From Parvibaculum sp046297875 (GTDB taxonomy: Bacteria > Pseudomonadota > Alphaproteobacteria > Parvibaculales > Parvibaculaceae), in the NCBI RefSeq assembly GCF_046297875.1, contig NZ_JBKBHD010000001.1:744001-808000 (forward strand): 64,000 bases of DNA. Reading direction: 5' to 3'. This document shows positions 1-8,971 of the stretch, piece after piece. How positions within the stretch are numbered: position 1 is the stretch's first letter; the number at the start of each line of letters is the position of its first letter. The translations under genes were made by a program, and so were the position numbers. A model generated the notes under the pieces. The model had not been told where the DNA came from, did no database searches, and saw only the letters and a program-made list of their open reading frames with translations.

Positions 1-2
1 AG

Positions 3-641
3 CAGCTGTCGAGCTCCATTGCAGAAATTGGCCGTCAGGCATCCATGTCGACAAAGATCGCCGGCCAGGCGGTGCAGGAAGCGCATCGCACCGACGGCAA
101 GGTGCAGGGCCTTGCGGATGCCGCGCAGAAGATCGGCGATGTGGTAACGCTCATCAACGATATCGCGGCTCAGACGAATCTCCTCGCCCTGAATGCCACC
201 ATCGAGGCGGCGCGCGCGGGAGAAGCCGGCAAGGGCTTCGCGGTCGTTGCCTCGGAAGTGAAGAGTCTCGCCAACCAGACGGCGAAGGCGACCGAGGAAA
301 TCGCCGAGCAGATCAAGGCGATGCAGGCTGCAACGCAGGAATCCGTCGATGCGATCAAGTCGATCGAACAGACAATCACCGAAATGAACCAGATTGCGAC
401 CTCGATTGCGGCTGCCGTCGACGAACAGGACGCAGCGACGAACGAAATCGCACGCAATGTGCAGGAAGCGGCACGGGGAACGCAGGATGTCTCCTCGAAC
501 ATCGTGACGGTGGCAGAGGCGGCTGCCGAAACGGGCTCCGCTGCGGCACAGATTTCGGGATCGTCGGACATTCTCGCGCGGCAGGCCGAAACGCTTCGCC
601 AGCAGGTCGACACGTTCCTGAACCGCGCCCGCGCCGCCTAA
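3..641 (+). CDS. Methyl-accepting chemotaxis protein, C-terminal part (5' truncated)
   Basis: This is the cytoplasmic signalling tip and C-terminal helix bundle of a chemoreceptor, which controls CheA through CheW. The frame is open from base 3, so the N-terminal sensor lies outside the window. The conserved hairpin tip is visible (NLLALNATIEAARAGEAGKG, then FAVVASEVKSLANQTAKATEEI), flanked by long alanine-rich heptad helices. There is no obvious NWETF-type CheR/CheB tethering pentapeptide at the C-terminus (it ends NRARAA). It is the first visible gene of the chemotaxis operon; the next start is 31 bases downstream. The family call is secure; the ligand cannot be inferred. Confidence 0.96.
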   Translation, partial: QLSSSIAEIGRQASMSTKIAGQAVQEAHRTDGKVQGLADAAQKIGDVVTLINDIAAQTNLLALNATIEAARAGEAGKGFAVVASEVKSLANQTAKATEEIAEQIKAMQAATQESVDAIKSIEQTITEMNQIATSIAAAVDEQDAATNEIARNVQEAARGTQDVSSNIVTVAEAAAETGSAAAQISGSSDILARQAETLRQQVDTFLNRARAA

Positions 642-672
642 GCGTTGTTGCGTCTCTGGGAGGAGAGGACTC

Positions 673-3333
673 GTGGTTCATCGTTTGCCAGTCGTGGATC
701 GGTCGCCTGCGGTTTTTGTGTTCGATCCGGCCAATGGGCAGCTCGTCTCGCAGAATGCGAGCGCGGGCGAGCTGCTCAGGACACTTAACTGGCCAGAGGG
801 CGATGCACCAACTCTTTCGGGCATCGAGAAGCGCGTCGCGGGAGGGGGCAAGGTTCTTACCATCCCTCAGCGCCGCGAGAATCCGGAGGAGCAGAGCTTC
901 GAACTGAAGCGCCGCTGCCGCCGGCCCGATGGCAGCGAGTTCATCCTCACCCGGATATGGACGCCCGGCTCCAGCACGACGTTGATTGCGGCGGATATCA
1001 CCAGGCAGGTGCAGGAAGAACGGCAACTTCGTTTTGCCCAGGCCGTTATCGACCGGGTCATGAGAAGCAGGTCATTGCAGGATGCGCTCGACGCCGTTCT
1101 GCGGCTGATCCTGCTTTATGCAGGCTGGCAGAACGGATCCATCTGGCTGCCTAAAGAAGGCGAACTCTTGATGCGGCTGGCGCGTCCGGCGACAGCAAAG
1201 TCCGAAGAAACAGCCGCCCTTGCTGCGGAAGCCTGGCAAACAGGCGAATTGCTCTACCGCAATCGGATGACCGCTATCCCGCTCAAGGCTCATGATGAGA
1301 TCGTCGGTGTTCTCTGCTTCAATTTCACCAAGGAGAAACCGCGTGACCAACTGACGCTCGACGTGCTGGACAGCGCTTCCGAACAGCTCGGCATGGCGCT
1401 CAAATGCCGCGTCAGCGGAGAGGAAATGAGAAACGCAAACCACCAGCTCGACGAACTGCTGGCGGCGGCGGGCGATGCCATTGTCTCGATGGGAAGCGAT
1501 CACAGGATTCGCCTGTTCAACCGGCAGGCGGAAGCGATCTTCGGCTATAGCGCAAGCGAGGTGATGGGTCGCGATCTCTCAATCCTGCTGCCGGAGAGCG
1601 TTCAAGCGGGGCACCGCGCAAAAGTCACGCGATTCGCGCGCAGCGAAGCAGCGACGCAACTCATGGGCGGGCGACCGGAAATAATGGGCCGCCGCAAGGA
1701 CGGCAGCGAGTTTCCTGCGGAAGCCTCGATTTCCAAAATGGTGATCGAGGGCGAAATCGTGTTCACCGCCGTTGTCCGCGACCTCACCTCATTGCGGCAG
1801 GCAGAAGAAGCCTTGCGGTCCCGCGAACGGCAAATGCGGATGATGGTCGAGGCTATGCCCTACGGACTAGCCATCGCACGGCAATCAACGGGTGAGCTCG
1901 TATTCTGCAACAGCGCGTTTGCTTCGCTTGTCGGCATCGATGCCGACGCTCTTGGCGGCTGCCACTTCTCCGACTTCATGAGTGGCGGGCTCGATGCCGG
2001 TGCCATGGCGGTGCGCGCCGTGGACGGGCGCGTTGCAGGTTTCGAGGCACCGATGAAAACGGCCGATGGCCACGAGCTCTGGTGCATGGTTTCGGCTGTG
2101 GCCATGACGATGGGCGGCGACGATGTGACCATGATCGGCTGCTACGATGTGACTGACCGTCACCTTGCAATCACGGCGCTACATCAGAGCGCCTACAACC
2201 TCGCCGAAGCGGAGCGGATCGCTCATCTCGGACACTGGATCTGGCAGATCGAGCCGAATTCCCTGCAATGGTCGGACGAGACCTACCGGTTGTTCGGTCT
2301 CGAGCCGCAATGCATTGAGATGACCTACCCGATCTTTCTCGAGCATGTGCATCCCGACGACCGGGACCTTGTGGAGGAAGCGGTCGCAAATGCCATCAAG
2401 GACGGCGGCGGGTACAAGGTCGAGCATCGCATCGTGCTGCCCGACGGCACTGTGAAATTCGTTCTCGAACAGGCGGAAATCGAATGCGATGGGCGCGGTC
2501 GACCCTTCCGCATGCGGGGTACTGTGTTCGATACCACTGCGATCAACCGCGCCACGGAAGAGCTTCAGGCCGCGCGCAATCGCGCCGAATGCGCAAACCG
2601 CGCGAAGTCGCAATTCCTTGCCAATATGAGCCATGAACTGCGGACGCCGCTCAATGCCATCATCGGCTTCTCCGAACTGATGGCAGGCGAACTTCTGGGC
2701 CCGATGACCGACAAGCAATACAAATCCTATGCGCAAGACATCAACGACAGCGGCCACCATCTCCTTGCCATCGTCAACGACATACTCGATCTGAGCCGCA
2801 TCGAAGCGGGGGCGGCCGGCCTCGACGAAACCGAGATCGAGATCGCGGAGGTGTGCGCCAACTGCATCAAGACGGTGCAAGGGCGCGCCGACTTCGCGGG
2901 CCTTACACTCAGGCAGGTCATTCAGCCGGCGCTGCCGCTGCTTCACGGCGACAAGCGGCTGGTGACGCAGATCCTGCTCAACCTTCTTTCCAATGCGATC
3001 AAGTTCACCCCGGCCGGCGGCAGCGTGGTGCTTCGCGCCGAACAGGAGGGCGACGGCGCCATTCGCCTCTCGGTGGAAGATACGGGCATCGGCATAGCCC
3101 ATGAGAATCTCGTGCGCGTGACGGAACCTTTCATGCAGGTCGAAAGTCATCTGTCGCGCAGCTACGAAGGCGTGGGTCTTGGTCTCGCCCTTACAAAGCA
3201 GTTCGTGGAGCTGCACGGCGGCGAGCTGCAGATCGAAAGCGAAGAAGGGCGCGGCACGTGCGTCGACATCCGCTTTCCGCCTGCCCGTTCGAGCCGCAGC
3301 CAGGTGAACATGCCGGCGGCGGCGGCTCGCTAG
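673..3333 (+). CDS. Multi-PAS/GAF sensor histidine kinase in the chemotaxis operon
   Basis: An 886-residue soluble sensor kinase with no clear membrane segments. In order there is an N-terminal PAS-like region, a GAF-like region (about residues 120-250), two or three PAS domains (one with the FNRQAEAIFGYSASEVMG signature near 280, another with WSDETYRLFGLEP), then HisKA (NMSHELRTPLNAIIGFSELM, phospho-accepting His654) and HATPase_c with N, G1 (DTGIGI) and G2 (GVGLGLAL) boxes. The start is GTG at 673, behind GGAGGAGAGG. No receiver domain is fused. It sits between the MCP and cheA, so it probably feeds phosphate to a receiver of this operon; that is inference. A small-molecule or redox signal is plausible but unproven. 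Confidence 0.9.
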   Translation: MVHRLPVVDRSPAVFVFDPANGQLVSQNASAGELLRTLNWPEGDAPTLSGIEKRVAGGGKVLTIPQRRENPEEQSFELKRRCRRPDGSEFILTRIWTPGSSTTLIAADITRQVQEERQLRFAQAVIDRVMRSRSLQDALDAVLRLILLYAGWQNGSIWLPKEGELLMRLARPATAKSEETAALAAEAWQTGELLYRNRMTAIPLKAHDEIVGVLCFNFTKEKPRDQLTLDVLDSASEQLGMALKCRVSGEEMRNANHQLDELLAAAGDAIVSMGSDHRIRLFNRQAEAIFGYSASEVMGRDLSILLPESVQAGHRAKVTRFARSEAATQLMGGRPEIMGRRKDGSEFPAEASISKMVIEGEIVFTAVVRDLTSLRQAEEALRSRERQMRMMVEAMPYGLAIARQSTGELVFCNSAFASLVGIDADALGGCHFSDFMSGGLDAGAMAVRAVDGRVAGFEAPMKTADGHELWCMVSAVAMTMGGDDVTMIGCYDVTDRHLAITALHQSAYNLAEAERIAHLGHWIWQIEPNSLQWSDETYRLFGLEPQCIEMTYPIFLEHVHPDDRDLVEEAVANAIKDGGGYKVEHRIVLPDGTVKFVLEQAEIECDGRGRPFRMRGTVFDTTAINRATEELQAARNRAECANRAKSQFLANMSHELRTPLNAIIGFSELMAGELLGPMTDKQYKSYAQDINDSGHHLLAIVNDILDLSRIEAGAAGLDETEIEIAEVCANCIKTVQGRADFAGLTLRQVIQPALPLLHGDKRLVTQILLNLLSNAIKFTPAGGSVVLRAEQEGDGAIRLSVEDTGIGIAHENLVRVTEPFMQVESHLSRSYEGVGLGLALTKQFVELHGGELQIESEEGRGTCVDIRFPPARSSRSQVNMPAAAAR

Positions 3334-3414
3334 CACAACAACTCTTCAAAGGTTTCATAAGTGATAACAACATTAAATCAGGCATTCATTTTGATTTAAG
3401 CCGAGAGAAACAAG

Positions 3415-3453
3415 ATGAACGGGCAAGAAGCGACGGGGCACGCAAATGGATGA
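3415..3453 (+). CDS. Possible 12-codon upstream ORF coupled to cheA
   Basis: ATG at 3415 opens a 12-residue ORF (MNGQEATGHANG) whose TGA stop at 3451-3453 overlaps the beginning of cheA (ATG at 3446). A purine-rich stretch (CGAGAGAAACAAG) lies directly before the ATG, whereas cheA itself has no strong Shine-Dalgarno sequence just upstream. The arrangement would allow translational coupling. It may equally be a chance ORF. Confidence 0.25.
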   Translation: MNGQEATGHANG

Positions 3454-6397
3454 TCTGCTTACAGACTTTCTCACCGAAACATGCGAGGCGCTCGACGTGC
3501 TCGACAGCGAACTTGTCGAACTCGAGCAGCGGCCCGGCGATCCGGCGCTTCTTGGCAGCATTTTCCGCGTCATGCACACGATCAAGGGCACATGCGGATT
3601 TCTCGGCCTGCCGCGGCTCGAAACTGTGGCGCATGCCGCGGAAGACGTGCTGGGACGTGTGCGCGCAGGCGAACTCGACGTCTCGCGCGACGTGATCTCT
3701 CAAGTCCTTGCCGCGCTCGACCGCATCAAGGAACTGGTGGCGGCGCTGAGCGCAAGTGGCAGCGAGCCCGAAGGGCGTGATGACGACGTGATCGATGTCC
3801 TGCGCCGAATGGCGGAAAGCGGTGGAGCGCCGGAAGCGGCCAGGGAAGCACCCGCTGCGCCGAAGCAGGGAGCACTTTACGAGCGCGCGGGAAGCGCCTC
3901 CGGTATCGACACGGCATGCGAACTTGCCTGTGGCGGCTTTCTGACGAAATCCCCCGAGGCGGCAGCGCTGGCGCCCGACATGCTGAAGCTTCAGTTTGCC
4001 CTTGCCAAGGGCTTCGAGGTTTCGCTGCAGCATGTGCCCGGCATCGATATTGCCGATGTAATGACATGCCTTACCGAAAACGGCTGGAACGACGACGACG
4101 TCTCGCTGCTTGCCGGCGAACTCGCGGAAGCGTTCCGCACGCTTGGCGTCGATGAGGCCGACATCGCTTCACTCACCGGTCTCCTGCGCCGTTCGGCGGA
4201 ACCTTCCGAGACCCCTGCTGCCCGCAAAGATGCAGACACGCAATCCGCTCCGGCGTCCGAGGCTCCGAAGCCCGCCGCACCGGCGCAGGTGAACGCAGAA
4301 AAGCCCGATGCGGCACAAGCGACCCAGACGCAGACGCTGCGCGTCAATATCGACGTGCTGGAAGATCTGATGACGCTGGTGAGCGAGCTGGTGCTGACCC
4401 GCAACCAGCTGCTGCAGATCATGCGCGGCCAGGGCGACAACCCCTTTGCCACGCCGCTGCAGCGCCTTAACCAGGTGACGACCGAACTGCAGGAAAGCGT
4501 GATGATGACGCGCATGCAGCCCATCGGGAATGCCTGGGGCAAGCTGCCGCGCCTCGTCCGCGACTTGTCGCAGGAGCTTGGCAAGAAGATCGACCTGGTG
4601 ATGACCGGCGCCGACACGGAACTCGACCGGCAGATCCTTGACTCGATCCGCGATCCGCTCACTCATATGGTTCGCAATTCCGCCGATCATGGCATCGAAG
4701 AGACGGCTGACAGGATCGCGCGGGGCAAGCCGGAACATGGCACTATCGAACTCTCCGCGCGGCATGAAGGCGGACATATCGTCGTCGTCGTATCGGATGA
4801 TGGCCGCGGGCTGCCTACGGCGAAGATCCGCGAGAAGGTCATTGCCAACGGCCTCGCAACGGACGCTCAGCTCGACGGGATGAGCGAGCAGCAGATCCAG
4901 CAGTTCATCTTCCGGCCGGGTTTCTCGACGGCCGCTGCCGTGACAAGCGTTTCCGGGCGTGGCGTCGGCATGGATGTCGTGCGCAACAATATCGAGAAAA
5001 TCGGCGGCATCATTGAGTTCCAGTCGACGGAAGGCGCCGGATCGCGCTTCATCATCAAGATCCCGCTGACGCTCGCAATCGTGTCTGCGCTTATCGTCGA
5101 ATGTTCGGGCGAGCGCTTTGCACTGCCGCAGAACAGTGTGGTGGAACTCGTCCGCATCAGCCGGAATTCACAGAAGGGCCTTGAGAACATCAATGGGCGG
5201 CCAGTCTACCGGTTGCGCGATAGGCTGCTGCCGCTGGTATCGCTGCGGGAAATTCTCGGACTCCCCGAAGAGGAGACCGACCGCGCGGGCGCACAGAACG
5301 GGGCCGACGGCACCTATGTGGTCGTCTCGCAGGTGGGCGCCTTCGTCTTCGGCATCATCGTCGACAAGGTTTTCGACACGGAAGAAATCGTCGTGAAACC
5401 GGTGTCGCGTTCGATGCGCCATATCTCCTGTTTCTCGGGCACGACTATACTTGGCGATGGCCGCGTAATCATGATCCTCGACCCGAACGGCCTTGCTTCT
5501 GCCGTTTCCGCCACACCGCATGTCGAGGCGGGGGAGCAAGCCGGGCGAGGCGAACGCGGGGCACATGGCAGCGAAGCCGTTTCGATGCTCGTCTTTGAGG
5601 CGAAATCCGGTGGACCGAAGGCTGTACCGCTTTCGCTCGTGGCACGGCTAGAAGAGGCCGATCTCGCGACGGCCGAAAGGGCCGGGTCGAGGACCGTACT
5701 CCAGTATCGCGGCGGCCTGATGCCGCTCATCGGTCTCGACGGAAACTCACCCGAACTCAGCGGCAAGCACCCGATCCTCGTTTTTGTCGACGGTGCGCGC
5801 ATGCTCGGACTCGTTGTCGACCGCGTCATCGACATCGTCGAAACGGTGCTCGACCTCCAGCTCGCCGGCGGCAGCCGCCCCGGCCTACTCGGGAGCGCGA
5901 TCATTTCAGGTGCTGCGACCGATATCATCGACACTGTCCACTATCTGCGGCTCAGCGATGCGGACTGGTTCGAGGTCGAAACCGAGAAGCCATTTGGCGC
6001 CGAGGGCGAACGGAATGTGCTTCTTGTCGAGGACAGCGCCTTCTTCCGGAACCTGCTTATCCCGATGCTGACGATTGCCGGCTACTCGGTGACGGTGGCC
6101 GAGCACGGCGAAGCCGCGATAACCATGTGCAAGGAAGGCGCACAGTTTGACATCATCGTCTCGGACATCGAGATGCCAGGCCTTTCCGGTTTCGATCTCG
6201 TGAGGGAACTGCGCGCCGACAGCCGGATGAAGCAAGTGCCCATCGTGGCGCTGTCTTCCCACGCCAACCCGAAAGACATCGAACGAGGCATGGAAGCCGG
6301 GTTTACCGACTATGTGACAAAGCTCGATCCGAAGGCACTTCTCGGTGCCTTGTCACGGACGTCGGCCGCCAGCCCGGTAAAGGAGATCGCAGCATGA
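3446..6397 (+). CDS. cheA: Hybrid chemotaxis histidine kinase CheA with second CheW-like domain and receiver
   Basis: CheA autophosphorylates and passes phosphate to CheY and CheB. Domains along 983 residues: HPt (RVMHTIKGTCGFLGL, phospho-His44), an Ala/Pro-rich linker, dimerisation P3 (from about residue 295), HATPase_c P4 (NSADHGIE N-box, GRGVGMDVV G-box), a CheW-like P5 domain, a second divergent CheW-like domain (about 700-840) and a C-terminal receiver (NVLLVEDSAFFRN; acceptor Asp in VSDIEMPG). The classic CheA is about 650 residues, so the last ~330 are an addition. Its stop overlaps the cheW start by four bases (ATGA), implying coupled translation. The receiver could be a phosphate sink or a target of the neighbouring PAS kinase. 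Confidence 0.95.
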   Translation: MDDLLTDFLTETCEALDVLDSELVELEQRPGDPALLGSIFRVMHTIKGTCGFLGLPRLETVAHAAEDVLGRVRAGELDVSRDVISQVLAALDRIKELVAALSASGSEPEGRDDDVIDVLRRMAESGGAPEAAREAPAAPKQGALYERAGSASGIDTACELACGGFLTKSPEAAALAPDMLKLQFALAKGFEVSLQHVPGIDIADVMTCLTENGWNDDDVSLLAGELAEAFRTLGVDEADIASLTGLLRRSAEPSETPAARKDADTQSAPASEAPKPAAPAQVNAEKPDAAQATQTQTLRVNIDVLEDLMTLVSELVLTRNQLLQIMRGQGDNPFATPLQRLNQVTTELQESVMMTRMQPIGNAWGKLPRLVRDLSQELGKKIDLVMTGADTELDRQILDSIRDPLTHMVRNSADHGIEETADRIARGKPEHGTIELSARHEGGHIVVVVSDDGRGLPTAKIREKVIANGLATDAQLDGMSEQQIQQFIFRPGFSTAAAVTSVSGRGVGMDVVRNNIEKIGGIIEFQSTEGAGSRFIIKIPLTLAIVSALIVECSGERFALPQNSVVELVRISRNSQKGLENINGRPVYRLRDRLLPLVSLREILGLPEEETDRAGAQNGADGTYVVVSQVGAFVFGIIVDKVFDTEEIVVKPVSRSMRHISCFSGTTILGDGRVIMILDPNGLASAVSATPHVEAGEQAGRGERGAHGSEAVSMLVFEAKSGGPKAVPLSLVARLEEADLATAERAGSRTVLQYRGGLMPLIGLDGNSPELSGKHPILVFVDGARMLGLVVDRVIDIVETVLDLQLAGGSRPGLLGSAIISGAATDIIDTVHYLRLSDADWFEVETEKPFGAEGERNVLLVEDSAFFRNLLIPMLTIAGYSVTVAEHGEAAITMCKEGAQFDIIVSDIEMPGLSGFDLVRELRADSRMKQVPIVALSSHANPKDIERGMEAGFTDYVTKLDPKALLGALSRTSAASPVKEIAA

Positions 6398-6876
6398 CCA
6401 GGACCGCTCAGTCCGCCACCCGCAATTCCGGCACATCCAAAGAGGACTATGTGACGATGACAATTGGCGGGCAAACATTCGGCATTCCGGTTCTCAATGT
6501 TCGGGACGTACTTGGCCCGCAGGCCATTACCCGGGTGCCGCTGGCGCCGGCCGAGATCGCCGGTTCGCTCAATCTGCGCGGCCGCATCGTGACCGCGATC
6601 AACATGCGCCGCCGCCTCGATCTACCTGCCGATGGCTTCGCCGAACGCGCCATGGCCGTGGTTGTGGAGCATGACGACGAACCCTTCAGTCTGCTTGTCG
6701 ATGAGGTCGGCGAAGTATTGAGCCTGCCATCGACGCAGCGCGAGCCCGTTCCGGCGACACTTGACCCTCGCTGGCGCGATGTTTCGCAAGGCATCTACCG
6801 GCTCGAAGACAAGCTGCTTCTTGTGCTCAGCGTCGGCAATGTGCTGGGCGCGATCAGCACCGAGGCGATCCATTGA
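6394..6876 (+). CDS. cheW: Chemotaxis coupling protein CheW
   Basis: CheW bridges chemoreceptors and the P5 domain of CheA. The 160-residue protein is one CheW domain: GQTFGIPVLNVRDVL, the SLNLRGRIVTAINMRRRL segment and the SLLVDEVGEVL repeat, all typical of the double beta-barrel. The first ~20 residues (Ser/Thr rich) are a short extension. It overlaps cheA by ATGA and is followed by cheY after 25 bases, so it is co-transcribed with both. Confidence 0.97.
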   Translation: MTRTAQSATRNSGTSKEDYVTMTIGGQTFGIPVLNVRDVLGPQAITRVPLAPAEIAGSLNLRGRIVTAINMRRRLDLPADGFAERAMAVVVEHDDEPFSLLVDEVGEVLSLPSTQREPVPATLDPRWRDVSQGIYRLEDKLLLVLSVGNVLGAISTEAIH

Positions 6877-6901
6877 GATTCAATTTCGAGGAGTGATCGA
6901 C

Positions 6902-7288
6902 ATGGCCGTCGATATGAAAATGCCCATCCTGATCGTCGACGACTACAAGACGATGCTGCGCATCGTGCGCAATCTGCTGCAGAAGCTTGGCTTCTCGGAC
7001 ATCGACGAAGCGATGGACGGAACCGACGCACTGGCAAAGCTCAAAGGCCGCCGGTACGGACTTGTCATCTCGGACTGGAACATGCAACCGATGACGGGCT
7101 ACGAGCTGCTTCAGAAAGTTCGCGCCGACGAAAACCTGAAATCGCTGCCTTTCGTAATGGTGACGGCCGAATCCAAGGTCGAGAATGTCGTGGCTGCGCG
7201 GCAGGCCGGCGTCAACAACTACATCATCAAGCCGTTCAGTGCGGAAGTGCTGAAAGCGAAACTGAAGACCGTGCTTGGAGATTTCTGA
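6902..7288 (+). CDS. cheY: Chemotaxis response regulator CheY
   Basis: A stand-alone 128-residue receiver that takes phosphate from CheA and acts on the flagellar motor. Visible residues are the acidic pair Asp13-Asp14 (LIVDDYKTM), acceptor Asp58 (VISDWNMQ), Thr88 (VTAES) and Lys110 (IIKPF), with aromatic Tyr108 in the output position. The ATG at 6902 follows GAGGAGTGA with good spacing; an upstream in-frame start at 6761 would overlap cheW and was discarded. Its TGA overlaps the next ATG by one base (TGATG). Confidence 0.97.
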   Translation: MAVDMKMPILIVDDYKTMLRIVRNLLQKLGFSDIDEAMDGTDALAKLKGRRYGLVISDWNMQPMTGYELLQKVRADENLKSLPFVMVTAESKVENVVAARQAGVNNYIIKPFSAEVLKAKLKTVLGDF

Positions 7289-7788
7289 TGGCGGAGACGG
7301 GAAAACTCGACCTCGTCGAGCGCCTCACAAATGAGTGCGTCGACCTGTGCCGCGCGGTCCTTCGTGGCCGCAAGTTTATCGATCCGTTGCTTGACCCGGC
7401 CTTTCGGATGGAGAAGCTGAAGCGCGCGCTGGATGAGCAGAGGACGGCGATCAGTGAAATGGAAATGGCCGTCGACCGGATCATGAGTGCGGTCGAGAAA
7501 ATGGCCGAGATCGATTTCTCGGCCGCTGCAACTTCAGGACAGCAGGTCGCTGCCTCTTGCGGGGAAATCATGGAGGCGTGCTGCTTCCAGGACATCACCG
7601 GTCAACGGCTCACGTATGTGATGGGAACGCTCGACGAAGTGGGACGAAGCCTCGACGGTCTTGCGGAAGGGCGGTCTCAGGCGGCAGCAGCCCCGGCCGA
7701 GCAAGGGTTGCTCAACGGGCCGGCGCTTCCCGGAAACGGCATGGAGCAGGACGCCGTCGATGTGCTGCTCGCCGGTGGACGCAAGTAA
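7288..7788 (+). CDS. cheZ: Short CheZ-like CheY phosphatase
   Basis: Probably dephosphorylates CheY-P. The central helix carries CCFQDITGQRL, matching the CheZ active-site motif FQDLTGQ; Asp102 and Gln106 sit at the four-residue spacing of the known catalytic Asp/Gln pair. The C-terminus reads EQDAVDVLLAGG, resembling the CheZ C-terminal peptide that docks on CheY, after a Gly/Ala/Pro-rich linker. At 166 residues it is shorter than enterobacterial CheZ (about 214), mainly in the N-terminal helix. It lies between cheY and cheB, overlapping cheY by one base. The family is divergent in Alphaproteobacteria, so some pipelines may call it hypothetical or a generic chemotaxis protein. Confidence 0.82.
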   Translation: MAETGKLDLVERLTNECVDLCRAVLRGRKFIDPLLDPAFRMEKLKRALDEQRTAISEMEMAVDRIMSAVEKMAEIDFSAAATSGQQVAASCGEIMEACCFQDITGQRLTYVMGTLDEVGRSLDGLAEGRSQAAAAPAEQGLLNGPALPGNGMEQDAVDVLLAGGRK

Positions 7789-7807
7789 CGGGAAGACTGC
7801 AAACCGA

Positions 7808-8971
7808 ATGAAAAGCGAAGCAGGAAATCGCAAGGACGAAGAGAGCGGTACAGTCTGCCGCGTGATGGTTGTCGACGATTCCGCCATCGCGCGCGGTATC
7901 GTTACCCGCACATTGAGCGAGGCACCCGGCATAAGCGTCGTCGCGTCGGTTCCCAACGGGCTGATGGCACTGAAGGCGCTCGGCAATCACGATATCGACG
8001 TTGTCGTGCTCGATATCGAGATGCCGGAGCTTGACGGGCTTGCCGCCCTGCCGCGCATGCTGGAACTTCATCCGGCGCTCAAGGTCATCATGGTATCGGC
8101 GGCGAGCCAGAAGGACGCCGATATTTCACTGAAGACGATGGCGATGGGTGCGGCGGACTATGTCGAGAAGCCGAAGGCGGGTCTAGGCGGCGCCGATGCC
8201 TTCTATGCCGAGCTTGTGCGCAAGGTGCGCCAGCACGCCGGTGCCGGCGCGCAATCCGTACAGGAACGGCACGCCGCACGGCTGGCACGGCCATCGCAGC
8301 CCAAGGCTGCCGCCACTCCCGCTGGCCCCGCGCCAAACCCGAAAGCCAGCCGCCGGAAGGAGACATTTCCGCGGCCTGAGATCATCGCCATCGGCTCTTC
8401 GACGGGCGGACCGCAGGCGCTGGCTGAGGTTCTGAAGAACATTCCTCCTTCGCTGACCCAGCCGATCCTCGTAACCCAGCACATGCCTGCGACATTCACC
8501 GGGTTACTGGCACAACACATGACGCGCTATTCCGGGCGCCTCGCCGCCGAAGCCCGGGATGGCGAACGCATCGAGCCGGGTCGCGTCTATATCGCGCCGG
8601 GCGGCAAGCATCTTGTGGTCGAGCAGGCGGCAGCCGGCGGCCTTCTCGTCCGGCTCGATGATGGGCCACCCGAGAATTCGTGTAAGCCCGCCGTCGATCC
8701 CATGCTGCGAAGTCTTGCGCGGATTTTCGGCGACCGGCTTCTCACGATCATTCTGACAGGCATGGGTTGCGACGGGCTCAAGGGTTGCGAGGCGGTCGTG
8801 CAAGCGGGCGGGCGTGTGCTGGCGCAGGATCGCGAGACCAGCGTCGTCTGGGGAATGCCAGGTGCCGTCACGCAGGCGGGCCTGTGCAGCGACGTGCTGC
8901 CGCTCCAGCAGATCGGTCCGGCAATAATGCGTATTGCAGGGGGAGAGGGAGAGAGAAATGAACGCTCCTGA
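7808..8971 (+). CDS. cheB: Chemotaxis protein-glutamate methylesterase CheB
   Basis: Removes methyl groups from (and deamidates) receptor glutamates during adaptation. N-terminal receiver (VMVVDDSAIARG; acceptor Asp in VVVLDIEMPELDG), an Ala/Pro/Arg-rich linker, then the esterase domain with catalytic Ser in IGSSTGGPQAL, His in TQHMP and Asp in GMGCDGLKG. ATG 7808 gives 387 residues, close to the family norm; longer in-frame starts run into cheZ. Its 3' end overlaps the cheR start by 14 bases, an overlap seen in many che operons. Confidence 0.97.
   Translation: MKSEAGNRKDEESGTVCRVMVVDDSAIARGIVTRTLSEAPGISVVASVPNGLMALKALGNHDIDVVVLDIEMPELDGLAALPRMLELHPALKVIMVSAASQKDADISLKTMAMGAADYVEKPKAGLGGADAFYAELVRKVRQHAGAGAQSVQERHAARLARPSQPKAAATPAGPAPNPKASRRKETFPRPEIIAIGSSTGGPQALAEVLKNIPPSLTQPILVTQHMPATFTGLLAQHMTRYSGRLAAEARDGERIEPGRVYIAPGGKHLVVEQAAAGGLLVRLDDGPPENSCKPAVDPMLRSLARIFGDRLLTIILTGMGCDGLKGCEAVVQAGGRVLAQDRETSVVWGMPGAVTQAGLCSDVLPLQQIGPAIMRIAGGEGERNERS

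Noticed and set aside
2179..3336. 385-codon minus-strand ORF inside the PAS kinase gene
   Set aside because: It is antisense to HisKA and HATPase motifs and its composition is implausible.
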